DNA from: Chitinophagaceae bacterium
GTDB lineage: Bacteria; Bacteroidota; Bacteroidia; Chitinophagales; Chitinophagaceae
DNA: 64,000 nt
Assembly (NCBI GenBank): GCA_019638615.1
Contig: JAHBTL010000001.1
Coordinates: forward strand, 412,003-476,002
Direction: 5' to 3'
Shown here: piece by piece, positions 25,446-35,006 of the stretch
How positions within the stretch are numbered: the stretch's first letter is position 1
Layout of the letters: every line of letters starts with the position of its first letter
Program-made: the position numbers and the translations under genes
Notes under the pieces: generated by a model
What the model was told of the DNA's origin: nothing
Database searches by the model: none
What the model saw: only the letters and a program-made list of their open reading frames with translations

Positions 25446-28274
25446 TTATAATGAATAATTAAACGTTACGCCAAATGAAGTTCCCCAGCGTCTTGAGAAG
25501 CGGATGGGGTCATCGGATTTTTGAAAACCGGTTTTATCGTCTTTATTTTGATAGAAGTACTGCGTGCGATTGATGATATCCGAGATGTTCAGCCTCAATT
25601 CGGCTTTATTCTTGATTATTTTTTTGCTTAACTGGAAGTCTAAAAGAGGACGTGGCGCCTCATAAATATCCGGCGCACCGGCGCCTGCCGAAATATCACC
25701 TACCAGGTAAATACGCTCTCCAATCTGGTTAAACAACACTGTAGCAGTAAGCCCCGGCTCAGGAAGGTCGTACATTAACCCAAGATTAATGGTATAAGGC
25801 GACTCACCCTGTAAAGCTCTTTTTAAATTAAGTCCTTTGTCTTCTACACGACTATAGATATATGCTGCATTGGCCTGGAAAGTAAAATTGCGCAGGAAAC
25901 CAACAAAGTCCAACCGCCTGCGGATTTCCAGTTCTGCACCGTACGATTGTGCCTTTTCAGGGTTCTGAAAGTTAAACGTACTGGCTCCCCCGCTTCCTGC
26001 ATTGTAAATCTGCTCAATGGGGTCGGCAAAATATTTGTAGAAAACACCCACCGAAAACACCTCACCCGGACGGGGGTACAGTTCGTATCTCAAATCAGCA
26101 TTGCTTACCTTAGTACGCTTAAGCGCCGGATTTCCCTGTACGGATGCATTCAATTCAAAATCGTACAGGTTCAGGAACGATAACTCTCTTAATTCGGGAC
26201 GAATCACGGTTTGAGAACCGGATAGTCTTAAGTTGGTTTTGTCGGTAAGCTTAAGCGTTGCATTTAAGCCTGGTAAAAAGTCGGTTACTTTTGAATGGGT
26301 ATGGCGGGGATCACTTTGTTTTACACTGCCTACCAACTGATCGTAATTTTCAACTCTCAATCCCCAAACTACGCGTAAGGCAGATGTAAACTGGTTGTCG
26401 AACTGCAGGTAGCCTGCATTTAATATAGTATTAGCAAGGTAACGGAAGTTGGTACCTTTAATCATATCAAAAGCAAACAGGTTGCTTGTTCCGGAACCGT
26501 CGCCAAAATTTTGGGGTGCAAAAACCTCGTCAGGGAGCAATTCCCTTAATGTCGGGTTGTCAACCGGCAAATAAATTGAGAATGGTTTGGCATCATAGAG
26601 GCGATCTTTTATCTGTAACATATACCCGCCTTTGGCAGATTGCTTCTGCCCCAATAAATTGAAATTGTAATTCAAATCACCGCCGGCTGTATAAATATAA
26701 TCGTTCAATCCCTGGAAGATACGGCTGCCGCTTTCCTGCGAAAGGGAATTGCCGATTGCGAGTTTATAGGGATTTTGGGTACCTGAGGCGCGTGTATAGG
26801 TAATCCTTTTTTGATCCGGAGTATACCCGTCCAATATGTTAAAACTGCCATACCATTTTAATTTCAGCGGCTTAATAATATTATGCTCTCCTATTGCCTG
26901 TACTGTAAAAAATGTATTTTGCCTGAACTTTAATTCGGAGCCGATGATATCAGCACTGCGTTGCCCGCCAGTGCCATCGTCTTCAAGCCTTACATTGTTA
27001 ACACCTCCGCGATGGGTTATATAATTGGTACTATTAATATTGAATATTGATTTTACAGAAATCCTGTTCATGGGATCCAGCTGAAGAGAAAGACTGCTGA
27101 TGGCTCCCCAGTTGATATCCTGCGCATATTTATCATCATTATAGCTATAATCAACTGACACATCATTACCGGTGATTGTGTTTACACGATTGACGAGTTG
27201 TTGATACCTGTTGGTTTGATTGTATACAACCCCCAGCACACCTCCTAATTGTTTACCCTTTATTCTTTTATTGAAACCACCGTTTACCTGGAAGGAATAA
27301 TTAAGCGGCAGGTTCATTTTGTTGGCAGTCCAGGTATTGTTGAGCGCTTTCCCGATTTCATTTCTTTCAGCAGGGCTCATATAATCGAAGTTGGTCTTAC
27401 CGGTATAGGTGCCAGGTAAACCACGAACGCCATAATCCATTCCCAGCCAATCCAGGCTTCCGCCCGGTACTTTATAAAAATCCTTACCGATGGTTTGCGA
27501 GTTGAACCCCGTACCCACCTGAACATTAAAGAAATCTTTGGCAGGCATGTCGCGGGTGTTGATCTGGATCAGCCCGCCTGCCCATTCGCCCGGGTACTCG
27601 GGCACAAATGCTTTGTTCACTATAATATTGTCAACAATCTGGGCGGGAAACATATCAAAAGAAAATGCCTTCCTGTCGGGTTCCGTACTGCTCAGCAAAA
27701 TGCCATTTAACATAGCCTGGTTATAGCGATCGGCCAAACCACGCACTACTACAAATTTTCCTTCCTGCAAACTCAGCCCGGGAATGCGCTTTAGCACTTC
27801 GCCCGTATTTCTGTCGGGACTTCTGCGAATGCTTTCCGCAGAAATAACAGAAGCCACGGTATTGGTGTTTTTTTGAAACTGGATGACTGAAGAAACCGAT
27901 TCCATCTTAGCTGTCGACTTCCTGGCTGTAACCACTATCCCTTCCAGGTCTTTTGCTTTTACGCTTACTACGATGTTCAATTCATTTACCTGTCCACCCA
28001 GCACCTCTACCTCTGTTATATTCTTGGTTTCGTATCCTACTGCCGATATTTCCAGCTCATATTTTTTGCCGGTTGAAAGGGTAAGGCTATATTGGCCCTG
28101 CACATCGGAAGTAGTACCTCCCTGCAATCCCACTATTTTTACGGAAGCGCCGGCAACAGGCTCATTTTTTTCATTCACTATTTTTCCGGTAAGCTTTGCG
28201 CTTTGGGCATATATGAAAGTGGAAAAAAATAAAAAGAATGCGAGTAGGGCACATATCCTGGTACTTATTTGCAT
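25446..28274 (-). CDS. TonB-dependent outer membrane receptor
   Basis: This 942-residue protein has a signal peptide ending IYAQ, a carboxypeptidase-regulatory-like domain (about 28-110, TGKIVNEKNEPVAGASVKI), a plug (about 125-240 with SPDRNTGEVLKRIPGLSL and VVVRGLADRYNQAML) and a 22-strand barrel ending in FGVTFNYSL. It is not SusC-like: the plug lacks the SusC motifs, and no SusD is near. It is the first gene of a two-gene operon with the beta-helix lipoprotein. It lies divergent from the DUF47-PiT phosphate transport pair, with four PHO-box-like repeats starting 33 bp upstream of its ATG. It probably imports a phosphorus source; the ligand is unproven. Confidence 0.92.
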   Translation of the reverse strand: MQISTRICALLAFFLFFSTFIYAQSAKLTGKIVNEKNEPVAGASVKIVGLQGGTTSDVQGQYSLTLSTGKKYELEISAVGYETKNITEVEVLGGQVNELNIVVSVKAKDLEGIVVTARKSTAKMESVSSVIQFQKNTNTVASVISAESIRRSPDRNTGEVLKRIPGLSLQEGKFVVVRGLADRYNQAMLNGILLSSTEPDRKAFSFDMFPAQIVDNIIVNKAFVPEYPGEWAGGLIQINTRDMPAKDFFNVQVGTGFNSQTIGKDFYKVPGGSLDWLGMDYGVRGLPGTYTGKTNFDYMSPAERNEIGKALNNTWTANKMNLPLNYSFQVNGGFNKRIKGKQLGGVLGVVYNQTNRYQQLVNRVNTITGNDVSVDYSYNDDKYAQDINWGAISSLSLQLDPMNRISVKSIFNINSTNYITHRGGVNNVRLEDDGTGGQRSADIIGSELKFRQNTFFTVQAIGEHNIIKPLKLKWYGSFNILDGYTPDQKRITYTRASGTQNPYKLAIGNSLSQESGSRIFQGLNDYIYTAGGDLNYNFNLLGQKQSAKGGYMLQIKDRLYDAKPFSIYLPVDNPTLRELLPDEVFAPQNFGDGSGTSNLFAFDMIKGTNFRYLANTILNAGYLQFDNQFTSALRVVWGLRVENYDQLVGSVKQSDPRHTHSKVTDFLPGLNATLKLTDKTNLRLSGSQTVIRPELRELSFLNLYDFELNASVQGNPALKRTKVSNADLRYELYPRPGEVFSVGVFYKYFADPIEQIYNAGSGGASTFNFQNPEKAQSYGAELEIRRRLDFVGFLRNFTFQANAAYIYSRVEDKGLNLKRALQGESPYTINLGLMYDLPEPGLTATVLFNQIGERIYLVGDISAGAGAPDIYEAPRPLLDFQLSKKIIKNKAELRLNISDIINRTQYFYQNKDDKTGFQKSDDPIRFSRRWGTSFGVTFNYSL

Positions 28275-28288
28275 ACCTTAATTTTCAG

Positions 28289-28346
28289 CAAAGGAATGCA
28301 GGGCAGGTTACCGTATTGTTACTGAGCCATTACCAATATGTTACCG
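28289..28346. promoter_or_regulatory. PHO-box-like repeats and promoter of the TonB receptor operon
   Basis: GTTACCG, GTTACTG, ATTACCA and GTTACCG start at 28307, 28318, 28329 and 28340: an exact 11-bp period with 4-base spacers. On the minus strand a -7-like TTCCTTTG (28296-28289) lies 10 bp downstream, which is the spacing at which an activator can replace the -33 contact. Four units suggest two dimers of a PhoB-type regulator. The regulator assignment is inference from layout and neighbours. Confidence 0.6.
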
Positions 28347-28454
28347 GAGTATCAACAGAATATTAAGTGTGTTGATAAATTGTGGAAGCGCACCAATTCA
28401 ATGTTAAGAAATCATTAACTCTTAAAATCTGTCATCGACGGAGACCGATAATTT

Positions 28455-28462
28455 TATTTTTG
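28455..28462 (+). promoter_or_regulatory. Candidate -7 element of the DUF47-PiT operon
   Basis: TATTTTTG fits TAnnTTTG and lies 17 bp before the DUF47 ATG. No matching TTG is found at -33, which would fit a promoter needing an activator such as one bound at the repeats 110 bp upstream. Confidence 0.45.
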
Positions 28463-28478
28463 CCCAAAGTTTCCAAAT

Positions 28479-29123
28479 ATGCTGAATTCTATCATGAAGG
28501 TTTTCCTGCCCAAAGACCGTGTTTTTTACCAGTTGTTTGAAGAAGTTGCCGTAAAAGTGCTGGAAATGTCCAGGAAATTGAAAGAGATGGTACATGAGCC
28601 TGATTATGATAAGAGATCGGCGATAGCGTCGCAAATCGAAGAGTTGGAGCACGTAAACGACGACCTCACCCATAAAATTTTTACCGAGCTGGGGCGCAAC
28701 TTTATTACTCCTTTCGACCGGGAGGATATACACTACCTGGCTTCTGCCCTTGATGATATTGCTGATTATATTTTCGCCTCTTCAAAAAAGATTAAGTTTT
28801 ATCGTGTAAATACCAACGATCAGGGCATGCAGAAATTTGCCGAGCTGATCGTACAGGGCTGTGAACACATTCACACAGCCGTACATGAGCTGCGGAATAT
28901 GAAGAATTTAAGACAGATCACCGAAGCGCTCGTAAAAATAAACAGTATCGAAAACCAGGCAGACGATATTTTTGATATGAGTATTGAGCGGCTTTTTGCA
29001 ACTGAGCCCGATGCGAAAGAAGTGATCAAAAAAAGAGAAATTTACCAGGCAATGGAAATTGCCACCGATAAGTGCGAAGATGCAGCCAATGTTATTGAAT
29101 CCATTATTGTAAAATACGCTTAA
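28479..29123 (+). CDS. DUF47/PhoU-like phosphate transport accessory protein
   Basis: The 214-residue all-helical protein has PhoU-like repeats of acidic helices: REDIHYLASALDDIADYI and a C-terminal copy EIYQAMEIATDKCEDAANVIES. Proteins of this family are encoded with PiT transporters and control them, probably binding metal through the E/DxxxD motifs. It precedes the PiT gene by 76 bp in the same direction. Confidence 0.93.
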   Translation: MLNSIMKVFLPKDRVFYQLFEEVAVKVLEMSRKLKEMVHEPDYDKRSAIASQIEELEHVNDDLTHKIFTELGRNFITPFDREDIHYLASALDDIADYIFASSKKIKFYRVNTNDQGMQKFAELIVQGCEHIHTAVHELRNMKNLRQITEALVKINSIENQADDIFDMSIERLFATEPDAKEVIKKREIYQAMEIATDKCEDAANVIESIIVKYA

Positions 29124-29199
29124 CATTTGAAAATTTGAATAGCTTGATCCTTTTACACCCTTATTCGCGCATCATTATCAGATTTTCAAATCAGGAAAT

Positions 29200-30393
29200 A
29201 TGACCTTATTAGTTGTTATCATTATTCTGGCCCTGATTTTTGATTATATTAATGGGTTTCATGACGCGGCCAATTCAATTGCTACCATTGTTTCCACCAA
29301 AGTACTTACCCCTTTCCAGGCGGTACTCTGGGCTGCGCTGTTCAATTTTGTGGCTTTTTTTATTTTTAAAGATCACGGCGTTGCCAATACCATTGCCAAA
29401 ACGGTAAAGGAAAGCTATATAACCCTCCAGGTAATTTTATCCGGACTTTCGGCAGCCATTATATGGAACCTGATTACCTGGTGGTTTGGTATCCCCTCTT
29501 CATCGTCGCATACCCTTATTGGCGGTTTTGCAGGCGCAGCCATCGCGCATGCAGGTTTTAACGCAATCAATATAGCGCCGGTACTTCAAATTGTGGCTTT
29601 CATATTCCTGGCGCCGCTTTTAGGGATGGTGATGGCCTTCATTATTTCGTTGTGGTTTATTAATTCCTTCCGGAAAAGCATTTGGCCTAAATTGTTTTCA
29701 ACAGGCATTATCGCGGTAGTAATATTGTTTTTGTACAATGCGCTTGAGCTGGACCCGGCTAACCTCAAGTCGCATTACGAGAGCTATGCAATGAAAGTAC
29801 TTTTTCACTCGCATAACTTTAAACTGGTGCTGGTATCGTTTATTATAATCGTAATGTGCATTTTTACCCTTTACCTCAGTAAACTCAATGCGCACAGGTC
29901 TACCGTCTGGTTCAAACGCCTGCAACTGGTATCGTCGGCTGCGTTCAGCGTGGGGCATGGTGGCAACGACGCGCAAAAAGTAATGGGTATCATAACGGTA
30001 GCACTTATAGCACAGGGCACTATACAGGATTTCGAGCAAATGCCCGTATGGGTCCCTATTTCGTGCTATACAGCGATTGCCCTGGGTACATTAAGCGGCG
30101 GATGGAAGATCGTAAAAACCATGGGAAGCCGGATCACAAAAGTAACCCCATTTGAAGGCGTAGCTGCAGAAACGGCAGGCGCGCTCACGCTTTTTATTAC
30201 AGAACATTTAAAAATTCCCGTAAGCACCACGCATACTATAGCAGGCTCCATTATGGGCGTTGGCGCTACCAAACGTCTTTCTGCAGTTCGGTGGGGGGTT
30301 ACTGTTAACCTGTTATGGGCATGGATCATTACCATACCCGTAAGCGGCATTATGGCCGCTGTTATTTACTATATCTCCCGCCTTTTCAGCTAA
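29200..30393 (+). CDS. PiT-family inorganic phosphate transporter
   Basis: This low-affinity phosphate permease couples metal-phosphate uptake to a cation gradient. It shows both PiT signature repeats: FDYINGFHDAANSIATIV at the N-terminus and FSVGHGGNDAQKVMG in the second half. PSSSSHTLIGG and VSTTHTIAGSIMGVG are the paired re-entrant motifs. About ten membrane segments fit in 397 residues. It is co-transcribed with the DUF47 gene and faces the TonB receptor operon, giving outer and inner membrane steps side by side. Confidence 0.95.
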   Translation: MTLLVVIIILALIFDYINGFHDAANSIATIVSTKVLTPFQAVLWAALFNFVAFFIFKDHGVANTIAKTVKESYITLQVILSGLSAAIIWNLITWWFGIPSSSSHTLIGGFAGAAIAHAGFNAINIAPVLQIVAFIFLAPLLGMVMAFIISLWFINSFRKSIWPKLFSTGIIAVVILFLYNALELDPANLKSHYESYAMKVLFHSHNFKLVLVSFIIIVMCIFTLYLSKLNAHRSTVWFKRLQLVSSAAFSVGHGGNDAQKVMGIITVALIAQGTIQDFEQMPVWVPISCYTAIALGTLSGGWKIVKTMGSRITKVTPFEGVAAETAGALTLFITEHLKIPVSTTHTIAGSIMGVGATKRLSAVRWGVTVNLLWAWIITIPVSGIMAAVIYYISRLFS

Positions 30394-30472
30394 TTTCAAA
30401 AGCATTTTTGATTTAACCGAAAGTGGGTAACTTCGCCCGGCTTGTTTTAGCCATTAAATGCATGCATTCATC

Positions 30473-31333
30473 ATGAAAGGAATAATACTGGCAGGTGGTT
30501 CGGGCACAAGATTGCACCCCATTACCTACGCTATCAGCAAACAGGTTATGCCTGTGTACGACAAGCCTATGATTTATTATCCCCTTTCCACACTGATGCT
30601 GGCAGGAATCAGGGAAATACTCATCATATCTACCCCTCACGACCTGCCCAATTTCAAAAAGCTTTTTGGCGATGGCAGCCAGTTGGGCCTGCAATTTTCA
30701 TACGCGGAACAGGCAGTTCCTAATGGTTTGGCGCAGGCATTTGTAATTGGTGAACAATTTATTGGTAAAGAAAAAGTAGCCCTGGTATTAGGCGACAATA
30801 TTTTTTATGGTGCGGGACTTGGCAGACAACTGAGCGGAAATATTGATCCTGAAGGAGGGATTGTATATGCTTACCAGGTAAGTGATCCTGAAAGATATGG
30901 TGTGGTTGATTTTGATGAACAAATGAACGTTTTGTCAATTGAAGAGAAGCCGGCAAAGCCCAAAAGCAATTATGCAGTGCCCGGCTTGTATTTCTACGAC
31001 AACGAGGTAATATCTATCGCCAAAAACCTCCAGCCCTCACCAAGAGGAGAATATGAAATAACGGATATAAATAAAGAATACCTGCGCCGCGGCAAGCTGA
31101 AAGTATCCGTTTTAGACCGCGGTACGGCATGGCTCGATACCGGCACTTTTGATTCTCTGATGCAGGCATCGTTGTTTGTACAGGTAATTGAACAGAGACA
31201 GGGCATTAAGATAGCTTGTATAGAAGAAATTGCTTACAGGAAAGGATTTATCGGTAAAGGCCAGCTGTTGGCAATTGCCAGGCCACTGATGAAGAGCGGA
31301 TATGGGGAATATCTGCTGAACTTAGTATCTTGA
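30473..31333 (+). CDS. rfbA: Glucose-1-phosphate thymidylyltransferase
   Basis: RfbA makes dTDP-glucose from dTTP and glucose-1-phosphate, the first step to dTDP-rhamnose and other deoxysugars for surface polysaccharide. The nucleotide-binding start [18 protein letters not shown] sets the ATG at 30473; an upstream ATG at 30458 is less likely. VLGDNIFYG and [20 protein letters not shown] are family motifs. The product is 286 residues, normal length. rfbB, rfbC and rfbD are not adjacent. The next gene, galE, also makes a nucleotide sugar. Confidence 0.95.
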   Translation: MKGIILAGGSGTRLHPITYAISKQVMPVYDKPMIYYPLSTLMLAGIREILIISTPHDLPNFKKLFGDGSQLGLQFSYAEQAVPNGLAQAFVIGEQFIGKEKVALVLGDNIFYGAGLGRQLSGNIDPEGGIVYAYQVSDPERYGVVDFDEQMNVLSIEEKPAKPKSNYAVPGLYFYDNEVISIAKNLQPSPRGEYEITDINKEYLRRGKLKVSVLDRGTAWLDTGTFDSLMQASLFVQVIEQRQGIKIACIEEIAYRKGFIGKGQLLAIARPLMKSGYGEYLLNLVS

Positions 31334-31428
31334 GCATAATTTTAATATTTTATAATATGAAGCAGCCGGTGTGTGCAACGTAATACGGTGAGCGCTGTTT
31401 TCATATCACTCAAAACAAAAGTAAAAGG

Positions 31429-32484
31429 ATGAAAAAAATTCTGGTTACAGGCGGATGCGGGTATATAGGGTCGCATACGATTGTGGATCTTATAGAAAAC
31501 GGGTTCGATATTATTTCGGTTGACAATAATTCCCGGTCATCCACGCAACTGTTGGAGGGCATAGAAAAAATTACGGGAAAAAAGGTAAAAAATTATAAAG
31601 TAGATCTTTGCGATTTCAATGACACCAACGCCATTTTTGAAGAGAACCCCGATATTACGGGCATCATTCATTTTGCAGCTTATAAAGCGGTAGGCGAATC
31701 GGTTGAAAAGCCCCTGCTGTATTTTGATAACAACCTGAGCTCGCTGATCAACCTCTTAAAATGTGTAGGGTCGTTTAAGGTTCCCTACTTTGTATTTTCA
31801 TCTTCGTGTACGGTGTATGGTAACCCCGATAAAATCCCCGTTACGGAAACGACACCCATCAAGCAGGCAGAATCGCCCTACGGTTATACCAAACAAATGG
31901 GCGAACAGATCATTACGGAAGTTTCGAGAGCTACCGGGGCAAAGTCAATCCTTCTCCGATACTTTAATCCCGCCGGCGCTCACCCGTCAGGATTGATCGG
32001 GGAGCTAACCATCGACAAACCACAGAACCTTGTTCCGGTAATTACACAAAGCGCCATTGGCAAATTACCCGGCATTACTGTTTTTGGCGACCAATACCCT
32101 ACGAGAGACGGCTCGTGCCTGAGAGACTTTATACATGTATGCGATCTGGCGCATGCACATACCCTGGCTTTGCAATACCTGATAAACGGACAACTCACGG
32201 ATACAACAGATATTTTTAACCTGGGTACGGGCAATGGCATAACAGTGCTGGAAACGATAAAAGCTTTCGAAAAAGCTACCGGCGTAACACTTAATTATAA
32301 GATAGGCCCCAACCGGCCGGGAGATGTTGTTGCGATCTATGCCAACAACGATAAAGCAAAGAATCTCCTGGGCTGGAATCCTGCTCATACACTGGAAGAA
32401 ATATTGCAGACTGCCTGGAAATGGGAGCAGAAACTGAACGAAGACGAAAAATTATTTACAGGAAAAAATATCACTTTAAATTAA
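31429..32484 (+). CDS. galE: UDP-glucose 4-epimerase
   Basis: This extended short-chain dehydrogenase interconverts UDP-glucose and UDP-galactose. The NAD-binding motif is VTGGCGYIGSHTI, the catalytic Ser-Tyr-Lys lie in FSSSCTVYG and SPYGYTKQMGEQI, and RYFNPAGAHPSG and NLGTGNGITVLE are GalE-typical. The 351-residue length is normal. Confidence 0.95.
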   Translation: MKKILVTGGCGYIGSHTIVDLIENGFDIISVDNNSRSSTQLLEGIEKITGKKVKNYKVDLCDFNDTNAIFEENPDITGIIHFAAYKAVGESVEKPLLYFDNNLSSLINLLKCVGSFKVPYFVFSSSCTVYGNPDKIPVTETTPIKQAESPYGYTKQMGEQIITEVSRATGAKSILLRYFNPAGAHPSGLIGELTIDKPQNLVPVITQSAIGKLPGITVFGDQYPTRDGSCLRDFIHVCDLAHAHTLALQYLINGQLTDTTDIFNLGTGNGITVLETIKAFEKATGVTLNYKIGPNRPGDVVAIYANNDKAKNLLGWNPAHTLEEILQTAWKWEQKLNEDEKLFTGKNITLN

Positions 32485-32520
32485 TCCTTTATTTTGCCAC
32501 TTTAATTCAAGCATACAATC

Positions 32521-33477
32521 ATGTTAAAAGATATTCAGGTAAGCGGACAAAAAGACACAAGAAGCGGTTTTGGAGATGGAATTTACGAACTGGGCAAAAC
32601 AAATCCGAATGTAGTTGCACTTACGGCAGATCTTGCCGGTTCTCTAAAGCTAAATGCCTTTATCAAGGATTTTCCCGAACGCTATGTGCAATGCGGCATC
32701 GCGGAGGCCAATATGATTGGTATTGCAGCAGGCCTGACCATTGGCGGCAAAATCCCCTTTACCACTACATTTGCCAACTTTTCCACCGGGCGCGTTTACG
32801 ACCAGATCCGTCAATCGGTAGCCTACTCCGGTAAAAATGTAAAAATCTGCGCTTCGCATGCAGGATTAACTTTAGGCGAAGATGGCGCCACGCACCAGAT
32901 ATTGGAGGACATAGGAATGATGAAAATGCTGCCCGGCATGACAGTAATAGTACCCTGCGACTACAACCAGACAAAAGCAGCTACCATTGCTATAGCGGAA
33001 TATCAGGGTCCTGTTTACCTGCGGTTTGGGAGGCCGGTATGGCCTATATTTACCCAGGCCGGCGAAAAATTTGAAATAGGGAAAGCCCAGTATTTCTCCA
33101 GGGGAACGGATGTTTCCATTTTCGCCTGCGGACACATGGTTTGGAAAGCGATAGAGGCAGGCATTATCCTGGAAGAAAAAGGGATCAGCACCGAAGTAAT
33201 TAACATCCACACGATCAAACCCCTGGACGAAGAAGCCGTTTTAAGCTCTATACAAAAAACAAAAGCTGCGGTAACCGTGGAAGAGCACAACGTTTTAGGT
33301 GGTTTGGGCGACAGCATCGCCCAGGTAGCGGCAAAGCATTTCCCCGTTCCTATTGAATATATAGGAACAAATGATACGTTCGGGGAAAGTGGTAAACCCG
33401 TGGAATTATTGAAAAAATATGGGTTAGATACGCCCAATATTGTTGCCGCTGCCGAAAAAGTGCTGAAACGTAAATAA
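32521..33477 (+). CDS. Transketolase, C-terminal subunit
   Basis: The 318-residue protein has the pyrimidine-binding TPP domain (GIAEANMIGIAAGLTIGG with the catalytic Glu, TFANFSTGRVYDQIRQSV) and the C-terminal transketolase domain (GTDVSIFACGHMVW, EEHNVLGGLGDSIA). It is half of a split transketolase. The pyrophosphate-binding N-terminal subunit, normally the immediately preceding gene, is absent; galE is upstream. It either pairs with a subunit encoded elsewhere or belongs to another two-subunit TPP enzyme. Confidence 0.88.
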   Translation: MLKDIQVSGQKDTRSGFGDGIYELGKTNPNVVALTADLAGSLKLNAFIKDFPERYVQCGIAEANMIGIAAGLTIGGKIPFTTTFANFSTGRVYDQIRQSVAYSGKNVKICASHAGLTLGEDGATHQILEDIGMMKMLPGMTVIVPCDYNQTKAATIAIAEYQGPVYLRFGRPVWPIFTQAGEKFEIGKAQYFSRGTDVSIFACGHMVWKAIEAGIILEEKGISTEVINIHTIKPLDEEAVLSSIQKTKAAVTVEEHNVLGGLGDSIAQVAAKHFPVPIEYIGTNDTFGESGKPVELLKKYGLDTPNIVAAAEKVLKRK

Positions 33478-33480
33478 ATT

Positions 33481-33600
33481 ATCCCCCAACAATTCAATAT
33501 TGGGACATCAGCAGGGTATGTTATCATTATCACTGCAAAAGAAACCCGGTCTACGGTACCAAGCTGAATCGTAGCCTGTTTGGGGGATGGTATGCCCAAT
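33481..33600 (+). repeat. Interlaced complementary arms before the ECF sigma gene
   Basis: ATCCCCCAA (33481-33489) is complementary to TTGGGGGAT (33580-33588). ATTGGG (33499-33504) is complementary to CCCAAT (33595-33600). Alternatively arms 1-2 and 3-4 form two local hairpins. The arms fill the 136-bp gap between the transketolase and sigma factor genes, in the form of a possible switch or terminator. Confidence 0.4.
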
Positions 33601-33613
33601 TTAAATAAGGCTT

Positions 33614-34168
33614 ATGGCAGTTAATCACCCGGAGGATATCATATTATTACAGGAGTTCCGCAATGCCTCTACCAGGGAAAAGGCTTTTACAGCTATCATT
33701 AAAAAATACCAGGAAAAGCTTTACTGGCATGTAAGAAGACTGGTGATCCATCACGAAGATGCCAACGACGTATTGCAAAATATTTTCATAAAAGTATGGA
33801 ACGGGCTGGACAATTTCAGGGAAGATGCGCAATTGTATACCTGGCTTTACCGGATAGCCACCAATGAATCGCTTACTTACCTGGAGCAGCAAAAGCGAAA
33901 AAGCTCATTATCAATTGATAATGAAGAAAGCTCTCTTACCAATCAATTAAAGGCGGAAAAAGGATTTGACGGTAATAAAGCAGAATGGAAACTGCAACTG
34001 GCCGTTCAGCAACTCCCGGAAAAACAAAGACTTGTATTCAATTTACGTTATTACGACGAGATGCCTTATGAAGAAATGAGCAGGATCCTCGAAACATCTG
34101 AAGGGGCCCTGAAAGCCAGTTATCACCATGCGGTAAAAAAGATTGAAGACTTTATTCTCAATCATTAA
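33614..34168 (+). CDS. ECF-type RNA polymerase sigma factor
   Basis: The 184-residue protein contains sigma region 2 (EDANDVLQNIFIKVWNGLDNF) and region 4 (LPEKQRLVFNLRYYDEM, ILETSEGALKASYHHAVKKI). It lacks regions 1 and 3, as in extracytoplasmic-function sigma factors. The next two genes encode a single-span membrane protein and an exported protein, so this is likely a sigma/anti-sigma/effector operon responding to the envelope. The signal is unknown. Confidence 0.93.
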   Translation: MAVNHPEDIILLQEFRNASTREKAFTAIIKKYQEKLYWHVRRLVIHHEDANDVLQNIFIKVWNGLDNFREDAQLYTWLYRIATNESLTYLEQQKRKSSLSIDNEESSLTNQLKAEKGFDGNKAEWKLQLAVQQLPEKQRLVFNLRYYDEMPYEEMSRILETSEGALKASYHHAVKKIEDFILNH

Positions 34169-34200
34169 ACCAAGTTTCTATAACGTAGTCTTAACACTTT

Positions 34201-34884
34201 ATGAAACGCAATGAACATATTGAAAAAGAGCTGGCAGAAGCAGGTTCCACCCTAACCGCCTTCAGCAATGTATTGCCCTACCATTTACCCGAAAACTATT
34301 TTGAATCTTTTCCGGATAAAATGCTCAATCTCGTTCGAGCGATGGAGGAAAGCGCTTATCCATCAGCGTTAGAAGAAATCCATTCCCTGTCTCCGTTACT
34401 GGCAGGCCTGAAGAACAAGGAAACATTGCAGGTTCCTGACGATTATTTCGCGGAATTAACAAATGATACACTTGAATCTATACAAAAACAAAGCACTGAG
34501 CCTGCCAAAGTCATCCCAATAAATAAAACCAGGGGTGCCGGCAAATCGTGGGTGAGATATGCGATCGCAGCCGCTTTAACCGGTATTATCGGAATAACGG
34601 CTTTATCGGTGTGGAATAACCGGCAGGGCCAGGCTCGGGAACTTTCTGCCACTACAAATACAAAAAACTTTCAGGCTAATGGAATGGAAATGCTGCAACT
34701 TTCTGAAGAGACGCTTGCAACCTATTTAAAAGATCTGCCTGATGACAAAACTACTCCCGCAATAGATAGTGCGGATGCGGAATTCTATGACCTGGCTTTG
34801 TTAAAAGCGGATGATTCCCATTTGTTAAACATACTTGAAAATATTCCTTATGAAGAGCTGGCAGAGTATGAAGTAGAATTGTAG
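34201..34884 (+). CDS. Single-span membrane protein, probable anti-sigma factor
   Basis: The 227-residue product has a cytoplasmic N-terminal part of about 116 residues, one membrane helix (about 117-138, WVRYAIAAALTGIIGITALSVW) and a periplasmic tail. No signal peptide is present. The N-terminal part has two copies of a P-(D/E)-(D/N)-YF motif (HLPENYFESFPDKML and VPDDYFAELTNDTL), a pattern seen in Bacteroidota proteins encoded after ECF sigma factors. No zinc-binding anti-sigma motif is present. The role is inferred from position and topology. Confidence 0.7.
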   Translation: MKRNEHIEKELAEAGSTLTAFSNVLPYHLPENYFESFPDKMLNLVRAMEESAYPSALEEIHSLSPLLAGLKNKETLQVPDDYFAELTNDTLESIQKQSTEPAKVIPINKTRGAGKSWVRYAIAAALTGIIGITALSVWNNRQGQARELSATTNTKNFQANGMEMLQLSEETLATYLKDLPDDKTTPAIDSADAEFYDLALLKADDSHLLNILENIPYEELAEYEVEL

Positions 34885-35006
34885 CTCTTTTGCATATGAA
34901 TTGCATTTATCTAACCCATATAACAAATAATAATATTAAGGAGGATATTCATTGATGTAAATCCTCTCTGAAAAATAAAATCTATTTAAAAAACAAATAT
35001 TTTTCT

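Noticed and set aside
25446-28274. SusC assignment for the second TonB receptor
   Set aside because: The plug lacks SusC motifs and no SusD follows; the next gene is a beta-helix lipoprotein.
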